A stretch of DNA of 64,000 bases from Gp1-AA122 sp036378535 (GCA_036378535.1 DASUWH010000079.1:65270-129269); one strand, 5' to 3'. Shown: positions 51,012 through 60,894, counted from the stretch's first letter. Notes: a model not told the origin generated them from the letters alone. Translations and numbers: made by a program.

Positions 51012-52223
51012 TCAGTGGTATCGCTCGCGAAGCAGTTCCCCAATTGCGCTATAGGCTTTCGTTAGCGTGTTCTCGTCCGGTAAGAACACAATACGGAAAT
51101 GCTTCGTTCCTGGTCTCTGACCGAAGCCCGACCCATGCACGACCATCACATATTTCTGCAGAATCAATTCCCTCACGAAAACATCGTCGCCCTCAGGAAT
51201 GTCCAGCCGGGGAAAGGCATAGAACGCGCCCCGGGGAGAGACACAACTCACCCGCGGAGTTGACCGGCACCACTTCATCGTCAGATCACGTCGCGAACGC
51301 AGCTTGCCAATGACCGGCGCGAGATGATCCTGAGGCCCCTCGAGTGCCGGCTTGATGGCGTACTGCTCGGGATGATTGGCGCACAGACGCGCCCGCAATA
51401 ATCGGTTGATAGCCTCGACATAGGGCCTCATCACGGCGTTTTCCCCACTCACAACGCCCCAGCCTATTCTCCAGCCCGGCGCGAGGTAATTCTTGGATAA
51501 TCCCCCGAACGTCACGACTGGCACATCGGGCGCGATCGCGGCGATGGCAACGTGCTTGTCGCTGTCATCGAGAATCAGCTTGTCATAGATTTCGTCAGCA
51601 AAGATGACCAGGTTGTGCCGGCGTGCCAGCTCGACGATCGATTCCAGCATGCTCCGTGAGCACACCGCGCCCGTAGGATTGTTCGGATTAATAAGAACGA
51701 TGCCGCGCGTCCGCGGAGTGATCTTGCGGCTCACATCGACCAGGTCTGGCTGCCAGCCATCCTCCTCGTTGAGTTCATAGGTATTCAGCTCGATGCCCAG
51801 TTTTGCCAGCACAGCCGAGTAAAGGGGATAGTCGGGGCTGGGCGTCAAAATGTTTTCGCCTGGATTCAGCAGGGCTGTGAGGCAAATATCGACCGTCTCG
51901 CTGACTCCCGAAGTCACGAACGCATCCTGCATGTTGCTGATGCCCTTGCGCTCAGCTTCGCCTCGAATGGCGTTTACCGCTTCCTTGATCCCCGTCGAGG
52001 GCGCGTACCCGTTCTTGCCATCCCGCATCGCTTTATAAACTGCCTCAATCAGGTGCGCAGGAGTGGCAAAATCAAAATTGAGCGGATCCCCGATGTTCAA
52101 GGGCAGGATCTTGTGGCCCTGGCTCGCCACTTCATCCGCGATGCAAGCCAGGTCACGAATGGCGTAGCGGACATTTTCCAACCGGCTGCAAGGTGTAATT
52201 TCGCGGGTTTGAATTGCGGGCAA
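51012..52223 (-). CDS. Class I/II aminotransferase (alanine/aspartate-type)
   Basis: A 403-residue PLP enzyme of fold type I. The Schiff-base lysine is in VVTFGGLSKNYLAPGWRIGW, preceded by NPNNPTGAV, the DEIYDKLIL Asp/Tyr segment, and an Arg (HFRIVFLP) for the substrate carboxylate. AlaA/AspC-like enzymes have this length. The N-terminus (TREITPCSRLENVRYAIRD) and TTG start at 52221-52223 are accepted because no better start is in frame. Downstream gap 52224-52330 is non-coding. The aldehyde dehydrogenase lies upstream on the same strand but is separated by a repeat array. Confidence 0.88.
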   Translation of the reverse strand: MPAIQTREITPCSRLENVRYAIRDLACIADEVASQGHKILPLNIGDPLNFDFATPAHLIEAVYKAMRDGKNGYAPSTGIKEAVNAIRGEAERKGISNMQDAFVTSGVSETVDICLTALLNPGENILTPSPDYPLYSAVLAKLGIELNTYELNEEDGWQPDLVDVSRKITPRTRGIVLINPNNPTGAVCSRSMLESIVELARRHNLVIFADEIYDKLILDDSDKHVAIAAIAPDVPVVTFGGLSKNYLAPGWRIGWGVVSGENAVMRPYVEAINRLLRARLCANHPEQYAIKPALEGPQDHLAPVIGKLRSRRDLTMKWCRSTPRVSCVSPRGAFYAFPRLDIPEGDDVFVRELILQKYVMVVHGSGFGQRPGTKHFRIVFLPDENTLTKAYSAIGELLRERYH

Positions 52224-52330
52224 GGCGCACGCTCCAAAGTCTGATTCACCGTCAAGTACGCCGAGAGCGTAAAGAAACCACGCTCTTTCAAGCCTCGCCG
52301 TGCCTGGCGTACTCGGCGATGAAAGTTCTT

Positions 52331-52382
52331 AGCTGACGACCGACGACCAAGAGCTAACGACCGACGACCAAGAGCTGACGAC
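52331..52382. repeat. 21-bp (3 x 7) tandem repeat against the aldehyde dehydrogenase stop
   Basis: Two full 21-bp units, AGCTGACGACCGACGACCAAG and AGCTAACGACCGACGACCAA plus G, followed by a third partial unit AGCTGACGAC. The last unit reaches the first base of the TAG stop of the gene at 52382. It is a heptamer-based spacer like the CTGACTC array at 9971-10026. Confidence 0.8.
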
Positions 52383-53917
52383 TATTCCGGCCTGTCGATC
52401 TGTGCTCTCTGCAGCCGGTCCGAGTAGTCCACGTACACCGCTTTCCACTCGCTATAAAAATCAATGGCCCCGACTCCGCCCTCGCGGTGGCCGTTGCCCG
52501 TGGCCTTCACTCCGCCAAACGGCAGATGCACCTCGGCGCCAATCGTCGGCGCATTGATGTAGGTAATTCCGGCATCGAGGTCGCGCATCGCGGAAAATGC
52601 CTTGTTCACGTCTTTCGTGTACAGCGCCGAGGACAGCCCATAGGGGATGTCATTGGCGATGGCGATAGCTTCTTCCAGATTGTCGCAAGGTATGACCGAC
52701 ACTACCGGTCCAAAGATTTCTTCCTGCGCAATCCGCATTTTCGGGGCGACGTCGCCGAACACGGTCGGCTCCATGAACCAGCCGTACTTGTAAGCCCCGC
52801 TATCCAGGCGATTGCCGCCGCACAACAGCTTGGCGCCCTCCGACTTGCCGATCTCCACATACTTCAGATCTGTCTTGAGCTGGTTTTCGTTGATGGCGGG
52901 CCCCATGTCAACCGATTCATCCAGACCATTACCCACTTTTAGGGACTTAGCCCGTTCGACAAGCCGGTGCACAAAGTCGCCGTACACGCCTTTCTGCACG
53001 ATGATTCGGCTTGTGGCAGTGCAACGCTGGCCGGTAGTGCCGAATGCTCCCCAGAGCGCGCCCTCCAGAGCCAGGTCGAGGTTGGCATCATCCAGCACAA
53101 TCATCGGATTTTTGCCGCCCAGTTCCAGCGAACAATGTTTGAAACTCTTCGCTGCCGTGGTTCCAACCACGCGTCCTACCTCCGATGATCCGGTCAGCGA
53201 GATGGCGCGAACTTCAGGGTGCTCCGTCAGCGGACCGCCCACCTGTGAGCCGAAGCCGCTCACGATGTTGATCACGCCCTTGGGAATTCCGGCATCGGTG
53301 AGGGTGCGCACCAGGTTGAAGGTGGACATCGGTGTGTCCTGCGCAGGTTTGATGACGCAGGTGTTGCCGCAAACGATGGCAGGCAACAGCTTCCAGGAGG
53401 GGATCGCCATCGGGAAGTTCCACGGCGTGATCATGCCGCAAACTCCGATCGGCTGACGCACGGCCATGGCGAACTTATTAGGCAATTCGGAGGGAGTGGT
53501 GGGGCCGAACATCCGCCGTCCTTCGCCCGCCATGTAGTAAGCCGTGTCAATGGCTTCCTGCACGTCGCCGCGAGTTTCTTTGAGGACTTTGCCCATTTCG
53601 CGCGTCATGTCGCGTGAATATTCTTCCTTGCGTTCCAGCAGCATCTCGGCTGCGGTATAAACAATCTCCGCCCGCCGCGGAGCGGGAACTAATCGCCACC
53701 GTGCAAAGGCGCGCTTGGCAGCTTCAACCGCGGCATCTACATCTTCCTTGCCGGACTTCTGAAAGATGCCCACCACTTCGCGCGTATCGGCGGGGTTGCG
53801 GTCTTCGAAAGTCTCTCCGGTGGTCGCGTCGACCCACTCGCCGTCGATTAAATTCTTAAAAACTTTGGTGCGGGTGCTTTCGCCCAGCATGGGCGCGCTG
53901 AGAGTATCGGTACTCAT
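52382..53917 (-). CDS. NAD(P)-dependent aldehyde dehydrogenase
   Basis: A 511-residue ALDH-superfamily enzyme. The catalytic Cys near residue 299 is in GTTGQRCTATSR and the general-base Glu near 265 in CSLELGGKNPM; NFPMAIPSWKL and the cofactor loop SLTGSSEVGRV are in place. The C-terminal FGGVKATGNGHREGG is typical. The ATG at 53915-53917 follows AGGAGG by 4 bp; the longer frame to 53977 is not used. Substrate is uncertain: the pattern is near alpha-ketoglutaric semialdehyde or lysine-pathway dehydrogenases. Its stop is at the edge of a tandem repeat. Confidence 0.9.
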   Translation of the reverse strand: MSTDTLSAPMLGESTRTKVFKNLIDGEWVDATTGETFEDRNPADTREVVGIFQKSGKEDVDAAVEAAKRAFARWRLVPAPRRAEIVYTAAEMLLERKEEYSRDMTREMGKVLKETRGDVQEAIDTAYYMAGEGRRMFGPTTPSELPNKFAMAVRQPIGVCGMITPWNFPMAIPSWKLLPAIVCGNTCVIKPAQDTPMSTFNLVRTLTDAGIPKGVINIVSGFGSQVGGPLTEHPEVRAISLTGSSEVGRVVGTTAAKSFKHCSLELGGKNPMIVLDDANLDLALEGALWGAFGTTGQRCTATSRIIVQKGVYGDFVHRLVERAKSLKVGNGLDESVDMGPAINENQLKTDLKYVEIGKSEGAKLLCGGNRLDSGAYKYGWFMEPTVFGDVAPKMRIAQEEIFGPVVSVIPCDNLEEAIAIANDIPYGLSSALYTKDVNKAFSAMRDLDAGITYINAPTIGAEVHLPFGGVKATGNGHREGGVGAIDFYSEWKAVYVDYSDRLQRAQIDRPE

Positions 53918-54054
53918 GAGGCCTCCTCTTGCCATGATCAAACAATCAATCGTACAGCCCTCGCTACAGGCGGGCAAGCGCCGCCGGCACTCGAGCTTTG
54001 CTCGCCCTCCCAGACGAGGGCGTCGGGGCCTGCCTGGGCGAGATAATCGTTTAA

Positions 54055-54167
54055 GGAAGCTCTGATTAAGCTCATTTCTGTCATCCCGAGCGCAGCAGAA
54101 TTGCCGCTTTTAAGGCAATTCTGCGGAGTCGAGGGACCTTGCGTTTGCCTGCTCAATCAGAGTTTCC
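54055..54167. mobile_element. MITE-like palindromic element, copy 2
   Basis: A 113-bp non-coding element nearly identical to the reverse complement of 23798-23917: terminal GGAAGCTCTGATTAAG and CTCAATCAGAGTTTCC, and inner GCAGAATTGCC / GGCAATTCTGC palindrome. It is flanked on both sides by TTAA (54051-54054 and 54168-54171), a possible 4-bp target-site duplication. It fills most of the gap between the aldehyde dehydrogenase and WG-repeat genes. Confidence 0.78.
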
Positions 54168-54189
54168 TTAAGCTAATATCGAACTTTCT

Positions 54190-55188
54190 GTGAATGTGCC
54201 ACGACTGATTTGCGGCCCGCTTGTCCTGCTTTGTCTAGTAGCCAACACCCTTTTCTGCCAGAACCACGACGAGCTCTGGGTCGCTGCCGCGCACAAGAAA
54301 TACGGGTTTATTAACCGCCAGGGCAAAGTTGTCATCCCGTTTCATTACGATTTTGCCTGGAATTTTCGTGAAGGCCGGGCGCCGGTTTGGGAGGGATCCC
54401 AGGCCGGATTCATCAACTCCTCCGGCCAACTGACGATCCCCATACGGTTTCACGACGCTCGCGACTTTCACGATGGGTTGGCCGCCGTGCGCATCGGCGA
54501 CCTGTGGGGCTTTATCGACAAAAGCGGCGAATTCGTCGCTGGTCCCGGCTATCCCGACGAACACGATTTCAGCGAAGGTTTAGGGGGATTCCTGGCGGAA
54601 GGGAAATGGGGATTTCTGAATACTGCCGGCGAGGTGGCGATTCGTCCTCAATACGACTTTGCCGACAACTTCAGTGAAAGCTCAGTGCCCGCCTACCTCC
54701 ACGGCAAATGCGGGTACGTCAACCGCCAGGGAGCCACGATCGTCCCGTTCAAATTCGAAAAGTGTGGCGCCTTCCAGGATGGCTTGGCCGCTGTCCGCCT
54801 CGACTACAGCTGGGGCTATATCGATTCCTCGGGGCAATTCAAGATTTCTCCCCAATTCGACGAAGCCACCGCCTTCTCGGAGGGATTGGCCGCTGTCGCC
54901 CTTCGCGGTAAGTGGGGTTTTGTCGATCGCTCGGGGAAGGTTGTCATCCATCCTCAATTCCGAAGCACGTCTCGCCATCCTGCGGCTGATCACTTTTCCG
55001 AGGGGAAAGCCTGCGTGCGTCAAGGCGACAAGTGGGGATTCATTGACCCAGCCGGCAAACTCGCCATCCCAGCCAAGTATGCCCGCTGCGGCGCATTTCG
55101 CAATGGCCTGGCTGAGGTTTGCGAAACGTCTTTCCAGTGTGGATACATCGACCTCACGGGAAAGTACATCTGGTCTGCAGAACCATAA
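54190..55188 (+). CDS. Secreted WG-repeat protein
   Basis: A 332-residue exported protein. The GTG-initiated signal peptide (MNVPRLICGPLVLLCLVANT) precedes a run of about ten WG/KWG repeats such as KYGFINRQGKVVIPFHYDFA, LWGFIDKSGEFV, KWGFLNTAGEVAIRPQYDF and SWGYIDSSGQFKISPQF. Each unit is a beta-strand pair of 25-30 residues, making a probable repeat scaffold. Family members bind ligands or partners outside the cytoplasm; the function here is not assigned. It lies 18 bp after the MITE-like element and has no visible Shine-Dalgarno. Confidence 0.85.
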   Translation: MNVPRLICGPLVLLCLVANTLFCQNHDELWVAAAHKKYGFINRQGKVVIPFHYDFAWNFREGRAPVWEGSQAGFINSSGQLTIPIRFHDARDFHDGLAAVRIGDLWGFIDKSGEFVAGPGYPDEHDFSEGLGGFLAEGKWGFLNTAGEVAIRPQYDFADNFSESSVPAYLHGKCGYVNRQGATIVPFKFEKCGAFQDGLAAVRLDYSWGYIDSSGQFKISPQFDEATAFSEGLAAVALRGKWGFVDRSGKVVIHPQFRSTSRHPAADHFSEGKACVRQGDKWGFIDPAGKLAIPAKYARCGAFRNGLAEVCETSFQCGYIDLTGKYIWSAEP

Positions 55189-55299
55189 TTCAAAAAAAAG
55201 CCGCATTTCGGCGACCGGCGCCGTCTCGACCAATCCCGCAGGTTGACCACAAGTTTTTTGCGACATAAACTGCGTGCCTGTCCCCCAGTCCTGGCGCCC

Positions 55300-58200
55300 A
55301 TGGTTGGCGAGTCGATTTCCCATTATCGCGTGCTGGCGCAGATCGGTGCCGGGGGCATGGGCGTTGTCTATCGAGCTTACGACGAACAGCTCGAACGCGA
55401 AGTTGCCCTCAAAGTCTTACCGCCCGGCATGCTGGCTGAAGCGGGTGCTCGCAAGCGCTTCCGTAAGGAGGCGCTGGCTCTTGCCCGCCTCAACCATCCC
55501 AACATCGCAACTATCTTCGAATTCGGAAGCGACGGCGATCGAGACTTCCTGGTCACGGAGTACATACCTGGAATCACCTTGGATGCGAAGCTGTCCGCCG
55601 GCCCTCTGGAATCGGCGGAGCTGATGGGTCTTGGAACGCAGTTGGCGAATGGACTGGCGGCTGCCCATGCGCAGGGACTCATTCATCGCGATCTCAAGCC
55701 GGGCAACCTGCGTTTAACTCCGGATGGGCGACTTAAAATCCTGGATTTCGGACTGGCGCAGCTGGCGCCCCGCCCCAGCGAGCTTGGGAATACGGTTACT
55801 TTGACCCGGACTCAGGAAGTTGCCGGTACCTTGCCCTACATGGCTCCGGAACAGCTGCGAGGAGCAGTCAGTGACGCTCGCACCGACATCTGGGCAGCCG
55901 GGGCAGTGCTGCACGAGATGGCAACCGGCAGGCGCCCGTTTCCTGATCCCAGCGTACCGGCGCTGATCAACGCAATCCTCAATAGCGCTCCCGCTGCCCC
56001 AAGCAAATCGAACCCCAAAATACCTGCTGGAATCGATCGCATTGTTTTGAAGGCCCTCCAAAAAGATGCAGCCCGGAGATATCAGAGTGCCGTCGAGTTG
56101 CGCAGCGACCTGGAGCGGTTGGCGGAAGGGAAGCCCGTCGCTAAGCCGCGCTCGCCAGGCAAATCTACCGCTATAGCATTTGCGATCGTTCTCGTTGCCA
56201 TGGTGGTCGGAATATTTTTCTGGCTTCGCAAGGGCCGCCAACTGGGAAACCTGTCCGCACGGCGCCAATCCGTGGCGGTGCTGGGCTTCAAGAATCTAGC
56301 CGGCAACAAAGAGCAGAGCTGGTTGTCCACTGCGCTTTCCGAAATGCTGACCACCGAGTTGGCTGCCGGAGACAAGATCCGCATCGTCCCCGGAGAAAAC
56401 GTAGCCCGTGCCGAGGCCGATCTGCAGCTTGCCGATGTAAGCAACCTGGGAGCACAGAGCCTCTCACGAGTGAACCATATACTCGGAGTTAATCTGCTGA
56501 TCCTTGGTTCCTACCTCGACTTGGATGGTCAGATTCGCGTCGACGTCCGAGTGGAGGACGCGTCAGGCGGTGACACCGTCGCGAGCTTTTCCGACACCGG
56601 AACGGAAACTCAATTGTTCGATTTAGTGCGTCGCGTCGGCGAAGCCTTGCGCGACAAGTGCGGCGCGGGCGCGGTGACTTCCCAGCAGGCGACTTCTATC
56701 CGAGCCGCCCAACCCGGGAATGCAGACGCTGCGAAACTGTACTCCCAAGGTCTGGCAGAGCTGCGCTCCTATAACACCATGGCAGCGCATGATCTATTTT
56801 CCCAGGCGGTCGCCAAAGATCCAAGCTACGCCCTGGCACACGAAGCTTTGGCTGCCGCCTGGTCTCGACTCGGCTATGACGAGCAGGCCAGAAAGGAAGC
56901 CAAGCTGGCATTCGACCTGTCTTCCGGGCTGTCTCATCCAGAGGCTGTGGCCATCGAAGCGCGCTATCGTGAGGAGAATCACGAATGGAATAAAGCGGTA
57001 CAGATCTATCGCTCGCTCTGGACGGTTTTTGGCGATGACCCTGAGTACGGCCTTCGCCTGGCCAGCGCGCAGGTTTCCGCCGGCCAAGGTCAGGACGCCC
57101 TTGCAACCGTCGACAAGTTGCGAAGTTTGCCGGCGCCTTTGCGGGATGACCCGCGCATTGATTTGGCGGAGGCGGCTGCGGCGCGCTCGCTTTCGGGCTA
57201 CCAGCGCGATGCGGCTGCCGCGGCTGCGGCCGTCCGCAAGGCCCAGCAGCGTGGCTCCGACGGTCTGCAGGCGGAAGGCTTGCTGCAGCAGTGCTGGGCG
57301 CTCCGCAATCTGGGCGATCCGGAGCGGGCGAAAACCGCAGGCCACCAGGCGGGCGCAATTCTGGCCAAGGTTGGCGACATGCGTGGGCAGGCCCGCAGTG
57401 TCACCTGCGTAGGCGATGTGCTCGCAGACCAGGGCCAGCTCGCTGCGGCTCAGCAAATGCATCAGCAGGCGTTGCAGCTGGCACGAAAGGTGGGCGCCCA
57501 GAAAGACATTGCCGGTGCCTTGATCAACTTGGGGAACGTCCTCGCCTCGCAACAGAAAATCGCCGAGTCTACGAATCAATACAAGTCCGCGCTGGCGCTT
57601 GCCATTTCCATTGGTGACCAGGCAGACGCTTTGCTGGCGCAAGACAATCTCGGCGCCAACCTCTCCGTACAAGGTGATTACGCCGGTGCAATCAAACTTT
57701 TTGCCGACTCAGTTTGCATCGCCCAACAAATCGGCGATCAGGCGGGAATCGTCAATGCGCTGATTAACCGCGCCGCCGTCTCTTACCTGCAGGCGGATTT
57801 GGAAACCGCCCAAGCCGACCTGCAGCAGGCGACAGACAAGGCGCGCCAGTTGCAGCTCAAGAACCACCTGGCCGTCGCTTTGGGCGGGATCGGCGACGTG
57901 TTGCTTGCGAAGGATGATCTGCATGGATCTCAAACCGCGTACGAACAGTCGTTGCAATTGCGGCAAGAATTAGGAGAGAAAGGCGGAATTGCCAACAGTC
58001 AGGTATCGCTGGCCCAGGTCGCCCTGGAAAACGGTCAGTCTGACCAGGCAGAATCGCTGGCCCGAGCGGCGGCCAAAGAATTCGAAAGCGAGCATGATGC
58101 CGACCAGCGCACCGCGGCGGAGGATGTGCTGCTGCAAGCGCTCATCGCCCAAGGTCGTGTCGACCAGGCGGCGCTGGAATTCGGCGTTGCCCAGAAACTA

Positions 58201-58509
58201 GGCGCGCGAGATCTGCCCACGACTCTCTCGTTCGCTATTACCGGAGCCCAGTTGCTGGCGAGGCGCGGAAAATCTGTGCAGGCGCAGCACGATTTGGGAG
58301 AAGCGGAAAGGCGCGCGGCCGAAAAAGGCCTTCGGCCTCTCGAATGGCGAGCGCGCCTCGTTCTAGCCGAAACCCAGATGGGCAGCGGGAACATCGCCTC
58401 CGCCCGAGCCAATCTCGGCGCTATTAAGCGGCAGGCAAGGCCACGAGGTTTCCAACTCCTGGCTCGCAAAGCGGGTGATTTGGAAAACTCTCTTCAGAAA
58501 CGGGACTGA
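55300..58509 (+). CDS. Membrane Ser/Thr protein kinase with TolB/FlgO-like and TPR domains
   Basis: A 1069-residue signalling protein. The N-terminal Hanks-type kinase domain (about 8-275) has the glycine loop GAGGMG near residue 16, the invariant Lys near 38 (EVALKVL), HRDLKPGNL near 129-136, DFG near 149 and APEQLRG near 182. A transmembrane helix follows at about 289-308. A TolB-like/FlgO-type segment (VAVLGFKNLAGNKEQSWL to about 450) and then 12 or more TPRs (about 480-1060) occupy the C-terminus. The start at 55300 (MVGESISHYRVLAQIG) is preferred over the TTG at 55243. The extracytoplasmic TPR part suggests sensing by peptide or protein binding; the signal is unknown. Confidence 0.92.
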   Translation: MVGESISHYRVLAQIGAGGMGVVYRAYDEQLEREVALKVLPPGMLAEAGARKRFRKEALALARLNHPNIATIFEFGSDGDRDFLVTEYIPGITLDAKLSAGPLESAELMGLGTQLANGLAAAHAQGLIHRDLKPGNLRLTPDGRLKILDFGLAQLAPRPSELGNTVTLTRTQEVAGTLPYMAPEQLRGAVSDARTDIWAAGAVLHEMATGRRPFPDPSVPALINAILNSAPAAPSKSNPKIPAGIDRIVLKALQKDAARRYQSAVELRSDLERLAEGKPVAKPRSPGKSTAIAFAIVLVAMVVGIFFWLRKGRQLGNLSARRQSVAVLGFKNLAGNKEQSWLSTALSEMLTTELAAGDKIRIVPGENVARAEADLQLADVSNLGAQSLSRVNHILGVNLLILGSYLDLDGQIRVDVRVEDASGGDTVASFSDTGTETQLFDLVRRVGEALRDKCGAGAVTSQQATSIRAAQPGNADAAKLYSQGLAELRSYNTMAAHDLFSQAVAKDPSYALAHEALAAAWSRLGYDEQARKEAKLAFDLSSGLSHPEAVAIEARYREENHEWNKAVQIYRSLWTVFGDDPEYGLRLASAQVSAGQGQDALATVDKLRSLPAPLRDDPRIDLAEAAAARSLSGYQRDAAAAAAAVRKAQQRGSDGLQAEGLLQQCWALRNLGDPERAKTAGHQAGAILAKVGDMRGQARSVTCVGDVLADQGQLAAAQQMHQQALQLARKVGAQKDIAGALINLGNVLASQQKIAESTNQYKSALALAISIGDQADALLAQDNLGANLSVQGDYAGAIKLFADSVCIAQQIGDQAGIVNALINRAAVSYLQADLETAQADLQQATDKARQLQLKNHLAVALGGIGDVLLAKDDLHGSQTAYEQSLQLRQELGEKGGIANSQVSLAQVALENGQSDQAESLARAAAKEFESEHDADQRTAAEDVLLQALIAQGRVDQAALEFGVAQKLGARDLPTTLSFAITGAQLLARRGKSVQAQHDLGEAERRAAEKGLRPLEWRARLVLAETQMGSGNIASARANLGAIKRQARPRGFQLLARKAGDLENSLQKRD

Positions 58510-58541
58510 ACCCTGCACAGGTTTTTATCCCTCGCGAATCT

Positions 58542-59162
58542 TCAGTGAATTCCGATCCTAGGCAGAGCCAGCGGTAGAGGATTCGCCTGCTTCGTGATGA
58601 CGTAAAATGTTAGTCCTTGCCCCTGCTGCGCGGTTCCTGCAGGATACGTCGGGAATGTGCCCGGGACCGTGAACGTGACCCCTGTCTTGCCGGGAGTAGC
58701 CGTTATGTTTGGTATCTGCGCCGCCGTCGCATTCGTGCACATCTCGATGGTGTTCCCTTGATTTGGGTCGCATGTCATAACCCCGAAGGCGGTTGGGTCG
58801 TTTAACCCATTGAACCCCTGCAGCCTGCTAATCACCACCGAAACATTGGCTGATGTCGATTGAAGTTGAAATAGGAACATGTAATCGCCAGTATCGCAGC
58901 TTCCCGCCGAGGTCTGCGTCGGACCAATCAGAGCGTTCTCGACGTCTTGATTGGGAAAGCAGGAAGTTTCACGCGAAAAGGATGCAGACTTGCCGTTCGC
59001 GCTGAGTTTGAACGGGACGGTGCGCCCAAGTAACAGCCAATCGACCGCATCAGAATCTTGACCATTACCGGATGAGTCCCGGATGTTTAAGGCAGCAGCA
59101 GTCACCGTAACTCCGCAAATGAGCGCGATGGTGATAAGGGTAGCGGTGCGATCACGTTTCAT
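58542..59162 (-). CDS. Secreted hypothetical protein
   Basis: A 206-residue secreted protein not recognised. The ATG at 59160-59162 has GGGGAG 5 bp upstream; residues 7-25 (ATLITIALICGVTVTAAAL) form a hydrophobic signal or anchor. The mature part has four Cys (near TSCFPNQD, GSCDTGD, MTCDPNQ and MCTNATA) likely in disulfides, and several strand-like repeats, which fits a small extracellular beta protein. It is convergent with the kinase gene and monocistronic. Confidence 0.7.
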   Translation of the reverse strand: MKRDRTATLITIALICGVTVTAAALNIRDSSGNGQDSDAVDWLLLGRTVPFKLSANGKSASFSRETSCFPNQDVENALIGPTQTSAGSCDTGDYMFLFQLQSTSANVSVVISRLQGFNGLNDPTAFGVMTCDPNQGNTIEMCTNATAAQIPNITATPGKTGVTFTVPGTFPTYPAGTAQQGQGLTFYVITKQANPLPLALPRIGIH

Positions 59163-59458
59163 ATTCTCTCCCCACAGAAGTGTTCGCTGCGCAGCCAGCC
59201 TCAATACCTCGGACGCTGATCTTTTTTGGGGGAAGTTCGAGACGGGCACAGCCGAGGTGGGGATTCTATTGATGAGCCTCGAGCAGAGCAAGTCAAAAAA
59301 TCGGGACACCTCCGCATCTTCTTCTAATATCTCAGCAATTGGGCTGTGTTACTTCCGTAAGACTTGCAGTTGTTCCCCCTATTTCCGCCTCTCAGGCCTT
59401 GTGCTAACCTCGCAAGTACCCCAAGAATTTCAACAACTTGGCAGTTTTTTAGGTTTCT
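59163..59458. other. Intergenic region between divergent genes
   Basis: A 296-bp region between the divergent secreted protein and the FecR gene. I see no gene, no clear promoter for either side and no strong palindrome. Confidence 0.6.
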
Positions 59459-60742
59459 GTGTCATCGAACAAACGAAAGCCCGGAATCTATCTCGCCTGG
59501 AGAACGGTCACCTACCGCAGCGTAGCCCTTATGGTGCTGGCAGGCGTGTTGATTTTCGTAGTAATTCTGCATTTCGCGTTTCCCCAGGCCACCGATTCCG
59601 GCATAAAGCAGGTCACGAGACTCGGCAATAGCCTCCTGGAACGGATCGCCGGGGAGGCTTCTACCGATAAGCCTAGCGTGGCGATGGACCGCCAGGCGCA
59701 CTTCACCAATATTGAGGGCACCGTCCGGGTCAAAAAAGCCAGCCGCAACAGCTGGTCCAATGCCGACTATAGCCTTCCGCTCGAGAAGGGCGATGTCGTT
59801 CAGACCAGTTCCGAGGGCATGGCCAAGATCGTTTTTAATGACGGTACCAACTACACGGTCAAGCAGGACTCCCTCATTGTCATTGAGGAAAACTCGGCCA
59901 ACGAAAAGCAGCAGACCAGCGTCGCCGTGTCGGTCAGCACCGGAACGGTGGACCTCTCCACCGGAACCTACATGCAGGGATCGAGTTCGAAGGTCATGGT
60001 CGGCGGGGCTACCGCATCCCTCGCTCCCGATAGCGCGGCCATGGTCCACAATGACCCCAAGTCCGACAATCACGAAATTCTCGTCAAAAAGGGCTCCGGC
60101 GAGGTTAATCGCAACGGCGAAACCGTTCGTCTGGCCGATTACGAAAAAGTGACCTTCCAGGCCGAATCCAGCAAGATGGCGAAAATCAAAGAGGTGGGAC
60201 CGCCTACCCCGATTTCGCCGGCCAACATGGCCCCGATCTTTACCACCGGTGACAGCAAGGATGTGGATTTTTCCTGGACGCCGATGACCAACGCAGTCGG
60301 CTATCGCCTGCGCGTATCGCGCAACCCATTTTTTTCATCCACCATTCTGGACCGGAGGGTACCGACCGCCGAAGTGCAAGTCTCTGGCCTCACCGAAGGA
60401 GCCTATTACTGGGAAGTGCAGTCCTACGATCCTTCCGGGAAAGAATCGATGGAGAGTGAGAAGAACCGCTTTACCATCATCAGCAAGGAATCCGAAAACG
60501 AGGCCATGAACCTGGAGTTGGATCCGTTCGTCCAGCATGGTCACGTGATCGAAGTGACGGGCAAGACGGAGACGGGGGCACGCGTCATGGTGAATGGCCG
60601 CGAGGTTCCCATGATCGCTAACGACGGCAGTTTTCATTACTTCACTCCGCCGCTCCCCATCGGCGAAAGCGTGATCACCATCACCGCGCAGAACAGCCGC
60701 GGCGGTGTAAACACACAGCAAAAGAAGGTGGTTATTCAATAG
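59459..60742 (+). CDS. FecR-domain membrane protein
   Basis: A 427-residue protein with one N-terminal transmembrane helix (about 22-44, SVALMVLAGVLIFVVILHFAF) and a periplasmic FecR domain (about 82-210: FTNIEGTVRVKK, LEKGDVVQTSSEGMAKIVFND, SVSTGTVDLST). Fibronectin-like (about 245-345) and a beta-sandwich C-terminal domain follow (TGARVMVNGREVPMIANDG). FecR proteins usually carry signals to sigma factors, but without a sigma gene beside it this may be a structural envelope protein. A GTG at 59459 is the start. It lies just before mreB on the same strand. Confidence 0.82.
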   Translation: MSSNKRKPGIYLAWRTVTYRSVALMVLAGVLIFVVILHFAFPQATDSGIKQVTRLGNSLLERIAGEASTDKPSVAMDRQAHFTNIEGTVRVKKASRNSWSNADYSLPLEKGDVVQTSSEGMAKIVFNDGTNYTVKQDSLIVIEENSANEKQQTSVAVSVSTGTVDLSTGTYMQGSSSKVMVGGATASLAPDSAAMVHNDPKSDNHEILVKKGSGEVNRNGETVRLADYEKVTFQAESSKMAKIKEVGPPTPISPANMAPIFTTGDSKDVDFSWTPMTNAVGYRLRVSRNPFFSSTILDRRVPTAEVQVSGLTEGAYYWEVQSYDPSGKESMESEKNRFTIISKESENEAMNLELDPFVQHGHVIEVTGKTETGARVMVNGREVPMIANDGSFHYFTPPLPIGESVITITAQNSRGGVNTQQKKVVIQ

Positions 60743-60894
60743 TTACGCCACCTCAGTGCAGCGACTTTGGTGTACAGCCGAAACGGGAATTTTCCATATA
60801 CAATAAGGTAAGCAGATTTCCGGAAAAGCGGTACAAAACCGGGTAATTCCCGGACGCGGCGGTCGAAAACTAAATATCAGAGAGAAGTCTGAGC

